From Archaeoglobus neptunius (GTDB lineage: Archaea; Halobacteriota; Archaeoglobi; Archaeoglobales; Archaeoglobaceae), in assembly GCF_016757965.1 (NCBI RefSeq), contig NZ_JAEKIW010000010.1:1-64000 (forward strand): DNA of 64,000 nt. The letters run 5' to 3'. The position numbers were made by a program, and so were the translations under genes. Under the pieces are notes generated by a model, which was given only the letters and a program-made list of their open reading frames with translations, searched no databases and was not told the DNA's origin. The number at the start of each line of letters is the position of its first letter. Position 1 is the first letter of the stretch. This document shows positions 8,436 through 16,304 of the stretch, piece after piece.

Positions 8436-9662
8436 ATGAATATCTTCGAAAATCTTTTGAGCGTTGTCAATATATTTAAAAATAGGGATGTCTTAAGGCA
8501 TAGTTACAACCCAGAAAAGCTCCCGCACAGGGAAGAACAGATAAATCAACTGGCTTTGTTGCTCTCACCCCTGCTCAGGGGAGGCACTCCATCAAATATT
8601 TTTATCTATGGAAAAACAGGTACGGGAAAGACCGCTACAGTAAAATTTGTAGGGAGACAGCTTGAGGAGGCCAGTAAAAAGGCAAAACAGAATGTTGTTG
8701 TCCACTACATTAACTGCGAAATTGTTGATACTGCATATAGGGTTCTTGCAAGCATAGCGAGAAAATTCGGGAGCAACGTTCCCATGACCGGCTGGCCCAC
8801 CGATCAGGTTTATGACGAGGTGAAAAAGGTTCTTGAAAGGAAGAGGGCCAGAGTTCTTATAATTCTTGACGAGATAGATAAGCTGGTTAAGAAGGCAGAA
8901 GAGGCCCTTTATGGTCTGACAAGGATAAATTCGGAGCTCGAAAACTCCAGTATAAGTCTGATCGGCATTTCAAATAATCTCAAGTTCAAAAATTTCCTCG
9001 ATGCCAGAGTTTTAAGCTCGTTAAGTGAGGAGGAGATAGTTTTCCCTCCCTACAATGCGGGACAGCTTGAGGACATTCTCATGCAGAGAGCAAAAATGGC
9101 GTTCGAGGATGGTGTTCTGGAGGAGGGCGTGATACAACTGTGTGCGGCCTACGCTGCTCAGGAACATGGTGATGCCAGAAAAGCTCTGGATCTGCTCAGA
9201 GTAAGTGCTGAAATCGCTGAAAGGGAGCGGGATACAAAGGTAAGGGTTGAGCACGTGAAAAAGGCTCGAAGGAAAATTGAAACCGATTATGTGATTGAGA
9301 CGGTCAGAACCCTTCCGATACACAGCAAGATACTTCTTTACAGTATGGCTTTGATCTCAGAAACGAGCGAGAAGTTCACGACAGGAGAGGTGTACTGTGT
9401 TTACAAGAAGCTCTGCAACAGGGTGGGCGTGGATTCACTGACTCAGCGAAGGATCAGTGATCTGATATCAGAATTGGATATGCTCGGTGTTGTGAACTCA
9501 GTAATAATCTCAAAGGGAAGATATGGTAGAACAAGGGAAATGAAGCTCGAAACTGATGATAAAGCGCTGAGAAGGGTACTGGAAGAAGACTACAGATTGC
9601 AGTCTCTGAAAAATTATGAGGGTGAGCTGAGGAAGTTTGCAAGCCTGAAATTTTTTGAATAA
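8436..9662 (+). CDS. Orc1/Cdc6 replication initiator
   Basis: This 408-residue AAA+ protein has Walker A GKTGTGKT at 59-66 and Walker B with DEID at 145-148. Sensor 1 lies in LIGISNNLKF, sensor 2 in GDARKALDLL, and a C-terminal winged-helix domain spans about 305-395. Archaeal Orc1/Cdc6 proteins bind origin recognition boxes and load MCM. The gene stands alone; a TATA-like CTTTAAAC lies some 35 bases before the ATG. I looked for origin-recognition-box-like repeats in the short flanks and did not find a convincing set, so I make no origin call. Archaeoglobus-type genomes often carry more than one such gene. Confidence 0.93.
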   Translation: MNIFENLLSVVNIFKNRDVLRHSYNPEKLPHREEQINQLALLLSPLLRGGTPSNIFIYGKTGTGKTATVKFVGRQLEEASKKAKQNVVVHYINCEIVDTAYRVLASIARKFGSNVPMTGWPTDQVYDEVKKVLERKRARVLIILDEIDKLVKKAEEALYGLTRINSELENSSISLIGISNNLKFKNFLDARVLSSLSEEEIVFPPYNAGQLEDILMQRAKMAFEDGVLEEGVIQLCAAYAAQEHGDARKALDLLRVSAEIAERERDTKVRVEHVKKARRKIETDYVIETVRTLPIHSKILLYSMALISETSEKFTTGEVYCVYKKLCNRVGVDSLTQRRISDLISELDMLGVVNSVIISKGRYGRTREMKLETDDKALRRVLEEDYRLQSLKNYEGELRKFASLKFFE

Positions 9663-9702
9663 CGAAACATTTTTATCTCTTTTAATTAATCTTCATTCAC
9701 CC

Positions 9703-9764
9703 GGCGTGCCCGCCAGCCATGCGTCCTCTGATGGGTGATGAGGATTCCACTAGGCGGGCCACAC
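9703..9764 (+). ncRNA. H/ACA-type guide RNA candidate
   Basis: The sequence folds as an archaeal H/ACA sRNA. A lower stem pairs CCCGCC (9709-9714) with GGCGGG (9753-9758). An open pocket has AGCCATGCG on the 5' side and TTCCACTA on the 3' side. A short upper stem TCC/GGA is capped by a kink-turn-type element, CTGA (9728-9731), TGGG, TGATGA (9736-9741). An ACA box at 9761-9763 lies 16 bases beyond the upper stem, matching the 14-16 base rule for pseudouridylation guides. A TATA-like TTTTTATC lies about 30 bases upstream and a T-rich run follows. The exact ends and the target uridine are not determined. Confidence 0.72.
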
Positions 9765-9834
9765 TTTTTTGTGTTTTCCGAAAATTATTTCATGTATCTG
9801 TCTCGGCCAATTTAAATTGGGCCGCCAATCTTGA

Positions 9835-10346
9835 GTAGTCCCTTTCAAGAAAACCACCTATGCTGTGGACCCAAAAGAGAAGGATAAAGAGTCATTCCCT
9901 CACTGGGTTCCTCTCCACCCTGTGGTTGTTGAGTGGCTCAGTCCAGTTCTGAAGTTCCGCCATGTTCAGCCTCAGGCACCGGAGAACTCGGTATTTCCAT
10001 ACTGGAAGAAAGATCACTTACTCTCACCTTTTGTTGAGTGTAGCAAAACGGGAGTATATAAATTTGTTCAGTTTAACTTTTTTGCTTCACCCCCCTGCCT
10101 CGATATTATCCAGTTTCAAAACTAGTCTCGACCTTCCGTAGGGTCAGAACTTCTCTATATATGAACTCCTTGATTTCTGATAGTCAGGAAAGGCAATGGG
10201 TAATATTCCTCTTAGTCCCTTTCAAAATTACCAAAAAAGCTGACCTTCCACATTCAGGACAAGTTATAAAATCTAGTCAGCCTGTTAAACCTGGTCGTTC
10301 GAGAAATATTGATAATCCAAAACAGCCATTCACTTGGACTGAATGA
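9835..10346 (+). pseudogene. Decayed coding remnants, possibly of a mobile element
   Basis: No intact gene is visible here. One frame (9835-10125) contains the segment HWVPLHPVVVEWL, reminiscent of the IPLHP strand in tyrosine recombinases, but it has no ATG start (a GTG at 9865 is possible) and no catalytic residues. A second frame (10161-10346) contains PHSGQVIK followed by KPGRSRNIDNPKQPF, which could be a damaged zinc-ribbon and basic linker of a transposase. Both contain a VPFK segment encoded by the shared 13-mer TAGTCCCTTTCAA (9836-9848 and 10212-10224). I infer decayed mobile DNA; the family is not certain. Confidence 0.3.
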
Positions 10347-10379
10347 AAAAAGAGACACAAAGGCGGGGGTGTACTAAGC

Positions 10380-10387
10380 TTTATATA
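10380..10387 (+). promoter_or_regulatory. TATA box upstream of the 10440 gene
   Basis: TTTATATA lies about 53 bases before the ATG at 10440 and is preceded by a purine-rich stretch that could serve as BRE. It is the best A-box in this AT-rich segment and would give a leader of roughly 25-30 bases. Confidence 0.45.
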
Positions 10388-10439
10388 CTATGCCCCATAA
10401 GAGCCTATAGGAGTATAGCAAAATATTAATGGTGTCACT

Positions 10440-10955
10440 ATGAAAAGAGAAGATAAAAGATTGTTAAAGCTGGCAAAATTTGTAAAACTTTTAAAGGAGG
10501 CTAAAATTCATGATTTCAAAATAAAGTCATTTGAAAGTAGGCTAAGACTCCAAAAATACGTCTATATAGCCAAAGAATTGTTTGGAATGAGTCTAGACTA
10601 CCCGTTCAATTTATATTTAAGAGGTCCTTATTCTCCGACCTTAGCTGACGACTATTACAGACTTCCAACATTCGAAGGAGATTTGAGCAAAGTTAGATAC
10701 GGTAAAGAAAAATTCGAGAAGTTCAAGGAGTTCGTTAAAGATAAGACTTCAACCGAGTTAGAGATCATTGCAACAACACATTTTGTGTGGAAAAGCAATA
10801 AACATTTACTTAATTCGGGGACTTACTCCAAAGAGAGACTTGAGGAACTTGTAATCAGGAAAGTCCTTAATTTAAAAGGGGATTTAATTGTAGGATTTAA
10901 GAGACCCAGTGAAGATTTGGTGAGAGAGATCCTTAAAGAGATCCAAAACATCTAA
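10440..10955 (+). CDS. Uncharacterised YwgA/Panacea-like protein, possible antitoxin or regulator
   Basis: This 171-residue basic protein has a helical N-terminus with the segment RLRLQKYVYIAKELFG (about 36-51), then LYLRGPYSPTLADDYY (about 59-74). That pattern, a helix pair followed by an L-x-x-GPYS turn, resembles YwgA-like proteins and the SocA/Panacea (DUF4065) group often found in phage and toxin-antitoxin contexts. The assignment is by pattern only. It ends three bases before the convergent PIN-domain gene. Codon use is more AT-rich than in the flanking core genes, which suggests acquisition by transfer. Confidence 0.45.
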   Translation: MKREDKRLLKLAKFVKLLKEAKIHDFKIKSFESRLRLQKYVYIAKELFGMSLDYPFNLYLRGPYSPTLADDYYRLPTFEGDLSKVRYGKEKFEKFKEFVKDKTSTELEIIATTHFVWKSNKHLLNSGTYSKERLEELVIRKVLNLKGDLIVGFKRPSEDLVREILKEIQNI

Positions 10956-10958
10956 GTT

Positions 10959-11459
10959 TTACCCAACCTTTAGCGGATGCAATCGTTCTCCAGTACTTCG
11001 TAGATTTTCTTCAATCTCTTGCAGTAGAGCAGAATTAATTAAAACACTATCAAAAGTATATAATCTTACAGAGTTTTTGTCACATACCGCTTGGGCAAAT
11101 ATAACTGCGTCGGTAGGGTTGAGATAGTTCTCGATCTCTAAACACTTTTTGGCCATCATTAAAGCTTCTTTTGTTGCAGGTTTGATATCTGCACCTATTT
11201 TTTTAATTAGCTGTAATAAATTAGCGGTTTTGTCGTAAACTCCGTCAGTATTGTCCTTCTCTTTTTCAAATATCTTATTTATCACCTCGCCGATGACAAT
11301 AAACGGAATAACTATATTATATGGGACAGAACGTATTTCTTTGGCCACGTAGTATTTGTCCTTTTCTTTGTATATGTATGCAAGCAAGTAATCTGAATCT
11401 ACATACACTGTGGGTTGCTCAAGGTTCTTTTCTTTTTTCTTTCTCTTTTTCTTGGGCAC
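10959..11459 (-). CDS. PIN-domain ribonuclease (VapC-like)
   Basis: The 166-residue product has the four acidic positions of a PIN nuclease: D21/D23 in VYVDSDYLLAYI, E58 in VIGEVINK, D117 in NPTDAVIFAQAV and D137 in YTFDS. PIN toxins cut RNA with Mg or Mn. The first dozen residues are almost all lysine and arginine, which is unusual and could bind RNA. No VapB-type gene lies upstream on the same strand; the only neighbour is the convergent 10440 gene. It could be the toxin half of a non-canonical pair or an orphan. The promoter would lie in the AT-rich stretch after 11460. Confidence 0.75.
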   Translation of the reverse strand: MPKKKRKKKEKNLEQPTVYVDSDYLLAYIYKEKDKYYVAKEIRSVPYNIVIPFIVIGEVINKIFEKEKDNTDGVYDKTANLLQLIKKIGADIKPATKEALMMAKKCLEIENYLNPTDAVIFAQAVCDKNSVRLYTFDSVLINSALLQEIEENLRSTGERLHPLKVG

Positions 11460-11693
11460 ATAAAATCAGTTTCCATACTAATTATAAATTTTACCAATAT
11501 TGTAACACACTGCAAAACTCTCTATTAGCATGGTTTAGAAATATATGTATCAAATTAACACCTATTAATGGCAAAACTCATACAGAGAGGTCAAAGACCA
11601 CGGGGATATAATCCAGATCAGAATCTGGAGGGCACCAAAAGTTTCTGGAGTTCCTGTCCTACGTCCAGCACCCCTTAGCGGCCGAACTAAGGT
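11460..11693. other. Intergenic stretch between PIN gene and tRNA-Pro
   Basis: The first 110 bases are strongly AT-rich and should hold the promoter of the PIN gene. From about 11600 the sequence becomes more GC-rich and contains a perfect small palindrome, CCAGAT CAG AATCTGG is near-symmetric at 11605-11620, and a hairpin-capable CCCCTTAG/CTAAGGTGGGG just after the tRNA-Pro 3' end. No protein gene is supported here. An unrecognised small RNA is possible but I could not assign a class. Confidence 0.35.
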
Positions 11694-11765
11694 GGGGCCG
11701 CCGAGATTTGAACTCGGGTCACCGGCGCCCCAGGCCGAGAGGCTACCAGGCTACCCCACGGCCCC
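11694..11765 (-). tRNA. tRNA-Pro (GGG)
   Basis: On the minus strand the 72-base gene folds as a standard cloverleaf. The acceptor stem GGGGCCG pairs with CGGCCCC. The D-arm contains GTAGCCTGGTAG. The anticodon stem TCGGC/GCCGG encloses the loop CTGGGGC, giving anticodon GGG. The T-arm is CCGAG TTCAAAT CTCGG. No intron is visible and CCA is not encoded. Its 3' end faces the AT-rich accessory segment to the left, the usual side for tRNA-targeted integration. Confidence 0.95.
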
Positions 11766-11890
11766 TGCAAGTTAAATTAAACCGATGGTTTTAAAGGTTT
11801 TTGGCATTCTAAAAATCCGAAAGGTTTTGGGTGAATTCCGTAAATTATTTATGCGTAGATGGGAAAGCACTCTAAGACGGAGGTGACGTA

Positions 11891-12238
11891 ATGCCAGAAC
11901 TAGAGGTAAAGGGAAAGAAGCTCAGGCTTGACGAGGATGGTTTTCTGCAGGATTGGGAAGAATGGGATGAAGAGGTAGCAGAGGCTTTGGCAAAGGACAC
12001 CAGGTTCAGTCCGGCACCAATTGAGCTGACAGAGGAGCACTGGAAGATTATCAAATATCTGAGAGATTACTTTATAAAATATGGTGTTGCTCCACCTGTG
12101 AGAATGCTTGTAAAGCAGTGCAAGAAGGAAGTAAAACCTGACTGCAATCTGCAGTACATCTACAAGCTCTTCCCGCAGGGACCTGCAAAGGATGCCTGTA
12201 GAATTGCAGGCCTGCCAAAGCCAACCGGATGTGTCTAA
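11891..12238 (+). CDS. dsrC: Sulfur carrier DsrC
   Basis: This 115-residue DsrC has the family C-terminal arm with two redox cysteines, C103 and C114, ten residues apart (DACRIAGLPKPTGCV). It therefore belongs to the functional class and not to the TusE or RspA types. In dissimilatory sulfate reduction DsrC carries the sulfite-derived sulfur as a trisulfide between DsrAB and a membrane DsrMK-type reductase. The ATG follows GGAGGTGACGTA, a strong ribosome site. dsrAB are not in this window. The convergent neighbour is a CbiA/DsrN-like amidase, which may modify the siroheme used by DsrAB. Confidence 0.96.
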   Translation: MPELEVKGKKLRLDEDGFLQDWEEWDEEVAEALAKDTRFSPAPIELTEEHWKIIKYLRDYFIKYGVAPPVRMLVKQCKKEVKPDCNLQYIYKLFPQGPAKDACRIAGLPKPTGCV

Positions 12239-13596
12239 TCTCTTCTATATTTTTTAGCCTGCTGAACAAATCTTTTTGCCAGGCTCCTGTCTGAGAGAAA
12301 GTGTACGTGAATGTAGTTTCCCATAACGTTTTTTACCATTATTCCGTCTCTTTTTCCGTCTATACCGAAACCCCTCTTCACAGCAAATGCAAAATCTGCT
12401 TTTCCGGTAAGAATCGCCTTGGAATAGTGAAACTCGTGCCCGACGACTTTTCTCCCCCGTGTGGTTATTGGGTTACTCTTTACTGCACTGTAAACGGAGT
12501 AACCCTGTGCCTGAAATTTCTTGAACATTACTGTTTTTAGTGGTAGAAATCCGACCATTTCGTACTCTGCACTTCCCGTATCTATTTTTTCTCCCAGATA
12601 CATCAACCCACCGCACTCGGCATATACCGGTCTTCCGGAATCACAGAAACTGTAAATTTCGTCTCTCAGTCTTCTGTTCCTCTCTAACTGTTCCGCAAAC
12701 ACTTCTGGAAAGCCACCACCAATGTAAAGCGCATCCACATCTGGTAGCCTTCTATCTCTAATGGAGTCAATGGTGACGATTTCGGCGTATCTCGAAAGCT
12801 GGTCCAGATTATCCTGATAGTAGAAAGAGAAAACTTCATCCCTCAGCACACCTATTTTAATCCCACTTTTTTTATCTTTCTCTTCAAAAAGTTTCACATC
12901 GATTGGAGGCGCCTTGTAGGCGAGATCAACAATCTTTTCCACGTCAACATGTTCTTCAATAATCCTAGCAACATTGTCAATTAATTCATCAAAATCTCCT
13001 CTCTCGTATGCGGTAACGAGACCGAGATGTCTGTATGGCATCCTGATATCTTTCCTTGGGATCACTCCGTAAACTCTAACTTTGGCGAGCTTTTCCACAG
13101 CCTTTCTAACCTTACCTGCATGCCTGTCACTCCCCACCCTGTTGAGAATTACACCTTTCAGATCTACTTCTGGATCAAAGACTTTGTATCCGAGAATTAT
13201 GGCTGCTGAGGTCCTGTTCAGCCTTTCCACATTTGCAACAAGCAGAACAGGGGCTCTGAGGATCTTACTGACTTCTGCCACACTTCCCCTTTCACTTACA
13301 GCGTCTGAAGAGTCGTAGAGTCCGGTTTTACCCTCAATTACGGCTATGTCAGCCCCCTTAAAGTTTCTGACAAAAGTTTCCAGCAGGGCGTCTCTGCTCA
13401 GCATGAAACTGTCAAGGTTTCTCGAATATCTCCCGGTGGCGAGGTGGTGAAAGCCAGGATCGATGAAGTCAGGACCAACTTTGTAGGGCTGAACTGTGTA
13501 ACCTTTGTTCACCAGAACCCTCATTAAACCAATTGCGACCATCGTTTTTCCGACTTTACTGCTTGTTCCTGCGATTACGACCCTTGGGACCTCCAT
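12235..13596 (-). CDS. Cobyrinate a,c-diamide synthase family (CbiA/CfbB/DsrN-like)
   Basis: This 453-residue protein has the CbiA layout. An ATP-binding dethiobiotin-synthetase-like domain with P-loop GTSSKVGKT at 10-18 is followed by a class I glutaminase domain with the nucleophile in AECGG (C328) and a late conserved HEFHYS. CbiA amidates cobyrinate or cobalt-sirohydrochlorin; CfbB acts on Ni-sirohydrochlorin; DsrN is the homologue linked to siroheme amidation in sulfur metabolism. Because the neighbour is dsrC, a DsrN role is attractive, but a cobalamin role cannot be excluded. An in-frame GTG 15 bases upstream is an alternative start. It overlaps the dsrC 3' end by four bases. Confidence 0.87.
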   Translation of the reverse strand: MEVPRVVIAGTSSKVGKTMVAIGLMRVLVNKGYTVQPYKVGPDFIDPGFHHLATGRYSRNLDSFMLSRDALLETFVRNFKGADIAVIEGKTGLYDSSDAVSERGSVAEVSKILRAPVLLVANVERLNRTSAAIILGYKVFDPEVDLKGVILNRVGSDRHAGKVRKAVEKLAKVRVYGVIPRKDIRMPYRHLGLVTAYERGDFDELIDNVARIIEEHVDVEKIVDLAYKAPPIDVKLFEEKDKKSGIKIGVLRDEVFSFYYQDNLDQLSRYAEIVTIDSIRDRRLPDVDALYIGGGFPEVFAEQLERNRRLRDEIYSFCDSGRPVYAECGGLMYLGEKIDTGSAEYEMVGFLPLKTVMFKKFQAQGYSVYSAVKSNPITTRGRKVVGHEFHYSKAILTGKADFAFAVKRGFGIDGKRDGIMVKNVMGNYIHVHFLSDRSLAKRFVQQAKKYRRD

Positions 13597-13670
13597 TGAT
13601 GAAATTTTCACTTCGGAAATTTATCTTTTTACAGAAAAGCTTAAATTAAGCTGCGTGGTTTAGTTTTAGC

Positions 13671-13937
13671 ATGGACGAATTTGAGTACATTATGATGGAG
13701 GATGAGGATGAAGAGGTTGAAGGCGAGGACGAAGTAAAGCTTGCCGAGATATATAAACTCGCAACGAAGCTTTTAAAGCTGCTGGATGACATTAAAAGCT
13801 TTGAACTGAGGGAATCTGCATCTTTAATGCTCATAAGAGAGATTGTGGGAGATGATAAAGTTCTTGTGGGTCTTGCGACAAAGATGCTTCAGGATATGAG
13901 TTATGGATTTGAAGATGATGAAAGCTATGTCAGTTAA
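13671..13937 (+). CDS. Small acidic hypothetical protein
   Basis: This 88-residue protein has a very acidic N-terminus (MEDEDEEVEGEDE) followed by two or three predicted helices with leucines in heptad-like spacing (LATKLLKLLDDIKSF). I do not recognise a family. A TATA-like CTTAAATTAA lies about 28 bases before the ATG. It converges on the flippase-like gene with an eight-base overlap. The helical part may mediate dimerisation; nothing indicates catalysis. Confidence 0.6.
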   Translation: MDEFEYIMMEDEDEEVEGEDEVKLAEIYKLATKLLKLLDDIKSFELRESASLMLIREIVGDDKVLVGLATKMLQDMSYGFEDDESYVS

Positions 13938-14949
13938 AACTCCTCTTTTTTAAAATTCTCGATTTTATAATGCTGTAGTTGACAAACAGCGCCCCGAAAA
14001 ATATGTTAGTGTGGTATGTGATGAGTCTCCAGAGAGCAACAAGTATCCCCAGAATGTTCGTGTCGACGAAGTTTGAGTAAAGGTAGGCCATGCTAACCTC
14101 TGCAATTCCGCTGCTGCCGGGTGTCAGGGGTATAAGGGAAACTATGACGATTATAAGCTGGGCAGTGTAGGAAAAGAGGTAATAAGGGTCATAGCCAAGC
14201 GAAATCAGTATGAATGAGGGCACCATAAAACCGGCAGACCATAGAATAAGGGTGATGACGTAAAGCACAAAGATGCTACTCAGAGAATTGGAGAGCATTT
14301 TTATTGTAGCTTCCCTGAACCTCCTAAGCTCCCGTGAAAAAGCATTTGAGTATTTTTCTGCCTTTTTTTCATTAAACTTTCGGACAAGCCTGTAAAGGAC
14401 GTCTGCGAATTTTTCAATACTGCTTTCGTTCCTCAAAACCCTGAAGAGAGCGTAAAGAAAAACCAGAAGGAGAGAAATGAATATCACAGCGATTTTAAAA
14501 CCAAAGCTGGTTGAAAATCCTGTGATAATCAGGAAAACCGGCAGTGCTGTTGAAAAGTACATCGAGTCGAGAACCCTCTCTGCAAGAACAATGAAGGCTG
14601 AGGTACCAACATCAACCCCCCGATCAGACAGCATCTTCACCCTGACCGGCTCTCCACCTGCGGAGGAGGGGGTTATTGCAGCCGTAAACATGCTGGCCAT
14701 CGTTACCTCCACGGAATACGTGAACGCAATGCTGTACCCAAGATATTTTGAAAGAAGCTGAAGCCTGAATGCCCATAGAATCCAGAACAGGACCTGCATA
14801 AAGAAGGCGAGCAGGAGGTATCTCCAGTCAGCCCGCTTTATTACACTCCATGTTATCTCGGTTTCGGTATATTTGAAAATGATCGCAGTAACTACCACGC
14901 TTACCAGAATTCCTATCATCGCCGCTCTTGCACTTGAACCGCTACTCAA
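13930..14949 (-). CDS. UPF0104 / LPG-synthase-like membrane protein (COG0392)
   Basis: This 339-residue polytopic protein has about eight membrane helices. It carries the family hallmark TPSSAGGEPVRVKML near residues 93-107 and a late motif LTPGSSGIAEV. The family includes the transmembrane part of MprF and related putative lipid flippases; archaeal members are uncharacterised but may move lipid-linked intermediates. The first codon is a TTG closely preceded by GGGGGGAGAGG; an ATG 33 bases downstream is the alternative. It is divergent from the FAD-enzyme/glycosyltransferase operon, a context that fits an envelope role. Confidence 0.82.
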   Translation of the reverse strand: MSSGSSARAAMIGILVSVVVTAIIFKYTETEITWSVIKRADWRYLLLAFFMQVLFWILWAFRLQLLSKYLGYSIAFTYSVEVTMASMFTAAITPSSAGGEPVRVKMLSDRGVDVGTSAFIVLAERVLDSMYFSTALPVFLIITGFSTSFGFKIAVIFISLLLVFLYALFRVLRNESSIEKFADVLYRLVRKFNEKKAEKYSNAFSRELRRFREATIKMLSNSLSSIFVLYVITLILWSAGFMVPSFILISLGYDPYYLFSYTAQLIIVIVSLIPLTPGSSGIAEVSMAYLYSNFVDTNILGILVALWRLITYHTNIFFGALFVNYSIIKSRILKKRSFN

Positions 14950-15041
14950 CCTCTCCCCCCGTCTTGTCCAGCCTTGCGTTTAAGACACTTATTATTATCG
15001 CTACCAAACAGATTTAAATCAGAAGGAAGCTCGTGCTGATA

Positions 15042-16304
15042 ATGGTCAGGTTTGGCATAGTTGGCGGAGGTCTGTCTGGACTGGCAGTTGGAAACTTTCT
15101 GAGAAACTCGATGGTATTTGAAGCGGAAAAAAATGCTGGAGGGTTGCTGAGGAGTGAAAATATTGGAGGATACACATTTGATACCGGAGGATCGCATATA
15201 ATTTTTTCAAAGAGCAGTGATGTGCTGTCCGAGCTTTTGACACTTATCGGAGACTACGTGGAGCACAGGCGGAGGACCTTTATTTATTACAATAATAAAT
15301 TTATTAAATATCCTTTTGAAAATGGTATTTCAATGCTGCCAAAGCAGGACAGGTTTGAGATATTGAAGGACTTTGTTGAAAATCTCTTGAAAGAGAAAAA
15401 ACAGCCTGAAAATCTTCTCGAGTGGTTTTACTTCGTTTTTGGGAGAGAAATAACTGACAGATATCTCAGACCATACAACGAGAAGATCTGGAAAAGAAAT
15501 CTTGAGGAAATCTCTCTTGAGTGGGTGGGAGGGAGAGTTCCAAACCCGCCGATTGAGGATATTTTAAAATCGGCTGTCGGAATAGAAACAGAGGGTTACA
15601 TCCATCAGCTCAGATTCTTCTATCCTCTTTACGGGGGAATAGAGACAATTGCCAGAAAACTTTCCGAAAGGGTCGAACTGAGGACAGAGGAGGCTGTGGG
15701 AAGGATCAGCAGCTCTGATGGTAAGCTGTACGTTGCCACCGACAGGGGTGATTATGAGTTTGATAAGGTTGTTTACACCGCCCCCCTTACAGATCTTCCG
15801 AGAATAATGGATTGCAAAGAGATCAGGGAAGATCTGAAGTCTCTGGATTACAATTCTCTGACCGTGGTTGGTATCGGAGTTAGGGGCAGGGTTCCCAACT
15901 ATCACTGGCTTTATTTCCCGCAGTCTGAAATTTTATTCCACAGGGTTGCATTTCTTAGCAACTACAGCCCTTCAATGGCTCCTGCAGGGTGTTCTACCAT
16001 TATAGCCGAGATATCTAGAAAACCCGGAGAGAAACTGAAAAGAGTCTGTGATCGCGTTATCGACGACCTGCGAGAGGTTGGTTTTGAGTTCAACGTGGAG
16101 GTTTGCGGGCAGTGGGACTGGGAGCACGCTTATGTTGTTTACAATCACGACTATAGGAAGGCTGTAAGCAGGATCAGGAGCTTTCTTCTCAGAAGGGGTG
16201 TAATCCCGTTTGGAAGGTTTGGCGGATGGGAGTACCTGAACATGGATGCCGTTTTCGGCAAAGCAAGGGATCTGGCGTTGAAGGTGGAGAAGGGAATGAT
16301 ATGA
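15042..16304 (+). CDS. FAD-dependent amine oxidase/UDP-galactopyranose mutase-like protein
   Basis: This 420-residue flavoprotein begins with the dinucleotide-binding motif GIVGGGLSGLAVG and continues with an FxAEKNAGG-type strand and GYTFDTGGSHIIF, as in protoporphyrinogen oxidase and UDP-galactopyranose mutase relatives. The C-terminus holds the second FAD contact, GRFGGWEYLNMD. It is co-translated with the following glycosyltransferase (ATGA overlap), so a sugar-nucleotide or polyprenyl substrate is more likely than a porphyrin (inference). A TATA-like GATTTAAATC lies about 30 bases upstream. An ATG three codons earlier is also available. Confidence 0.75.
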   Translation: MVRFGIVGGGLSGLAVGNFLRNSMVFEAEKNAGGLLRSENIGGYTFDTGGSHIIFSKSSDVLSELLTLIGDYVEHRRRTFIYYNNKFIKYPFENGISMLPKQDRFEILKDFVENLLKEKKQPENLLEWFYFVFGREITDRYLRPYNEKIWKRNLEEISLEWVGGRVPNPPIEDILKSAVGIETEGYIHQLRFFYPLYGGIETIARKLSERVELRTEEAVGRISSSDGKLYVATDRGDYEFDKVVYTAPLTDLPRIMDCKEIREDLKSLDYNSLTVVGIGVRGRVPNYHWLYFPQSEILFHRVAFLSNYSPSMAPAGCSTIIAEISRKPGEKLKRVCDRVIDDLREVGFEFNVEVCGQWDWEHAYVVYNHDYRKAVSRIRSFLLRRGVIPFGRFGGWEYLNMDAVFGKARDLALKVEKGMI

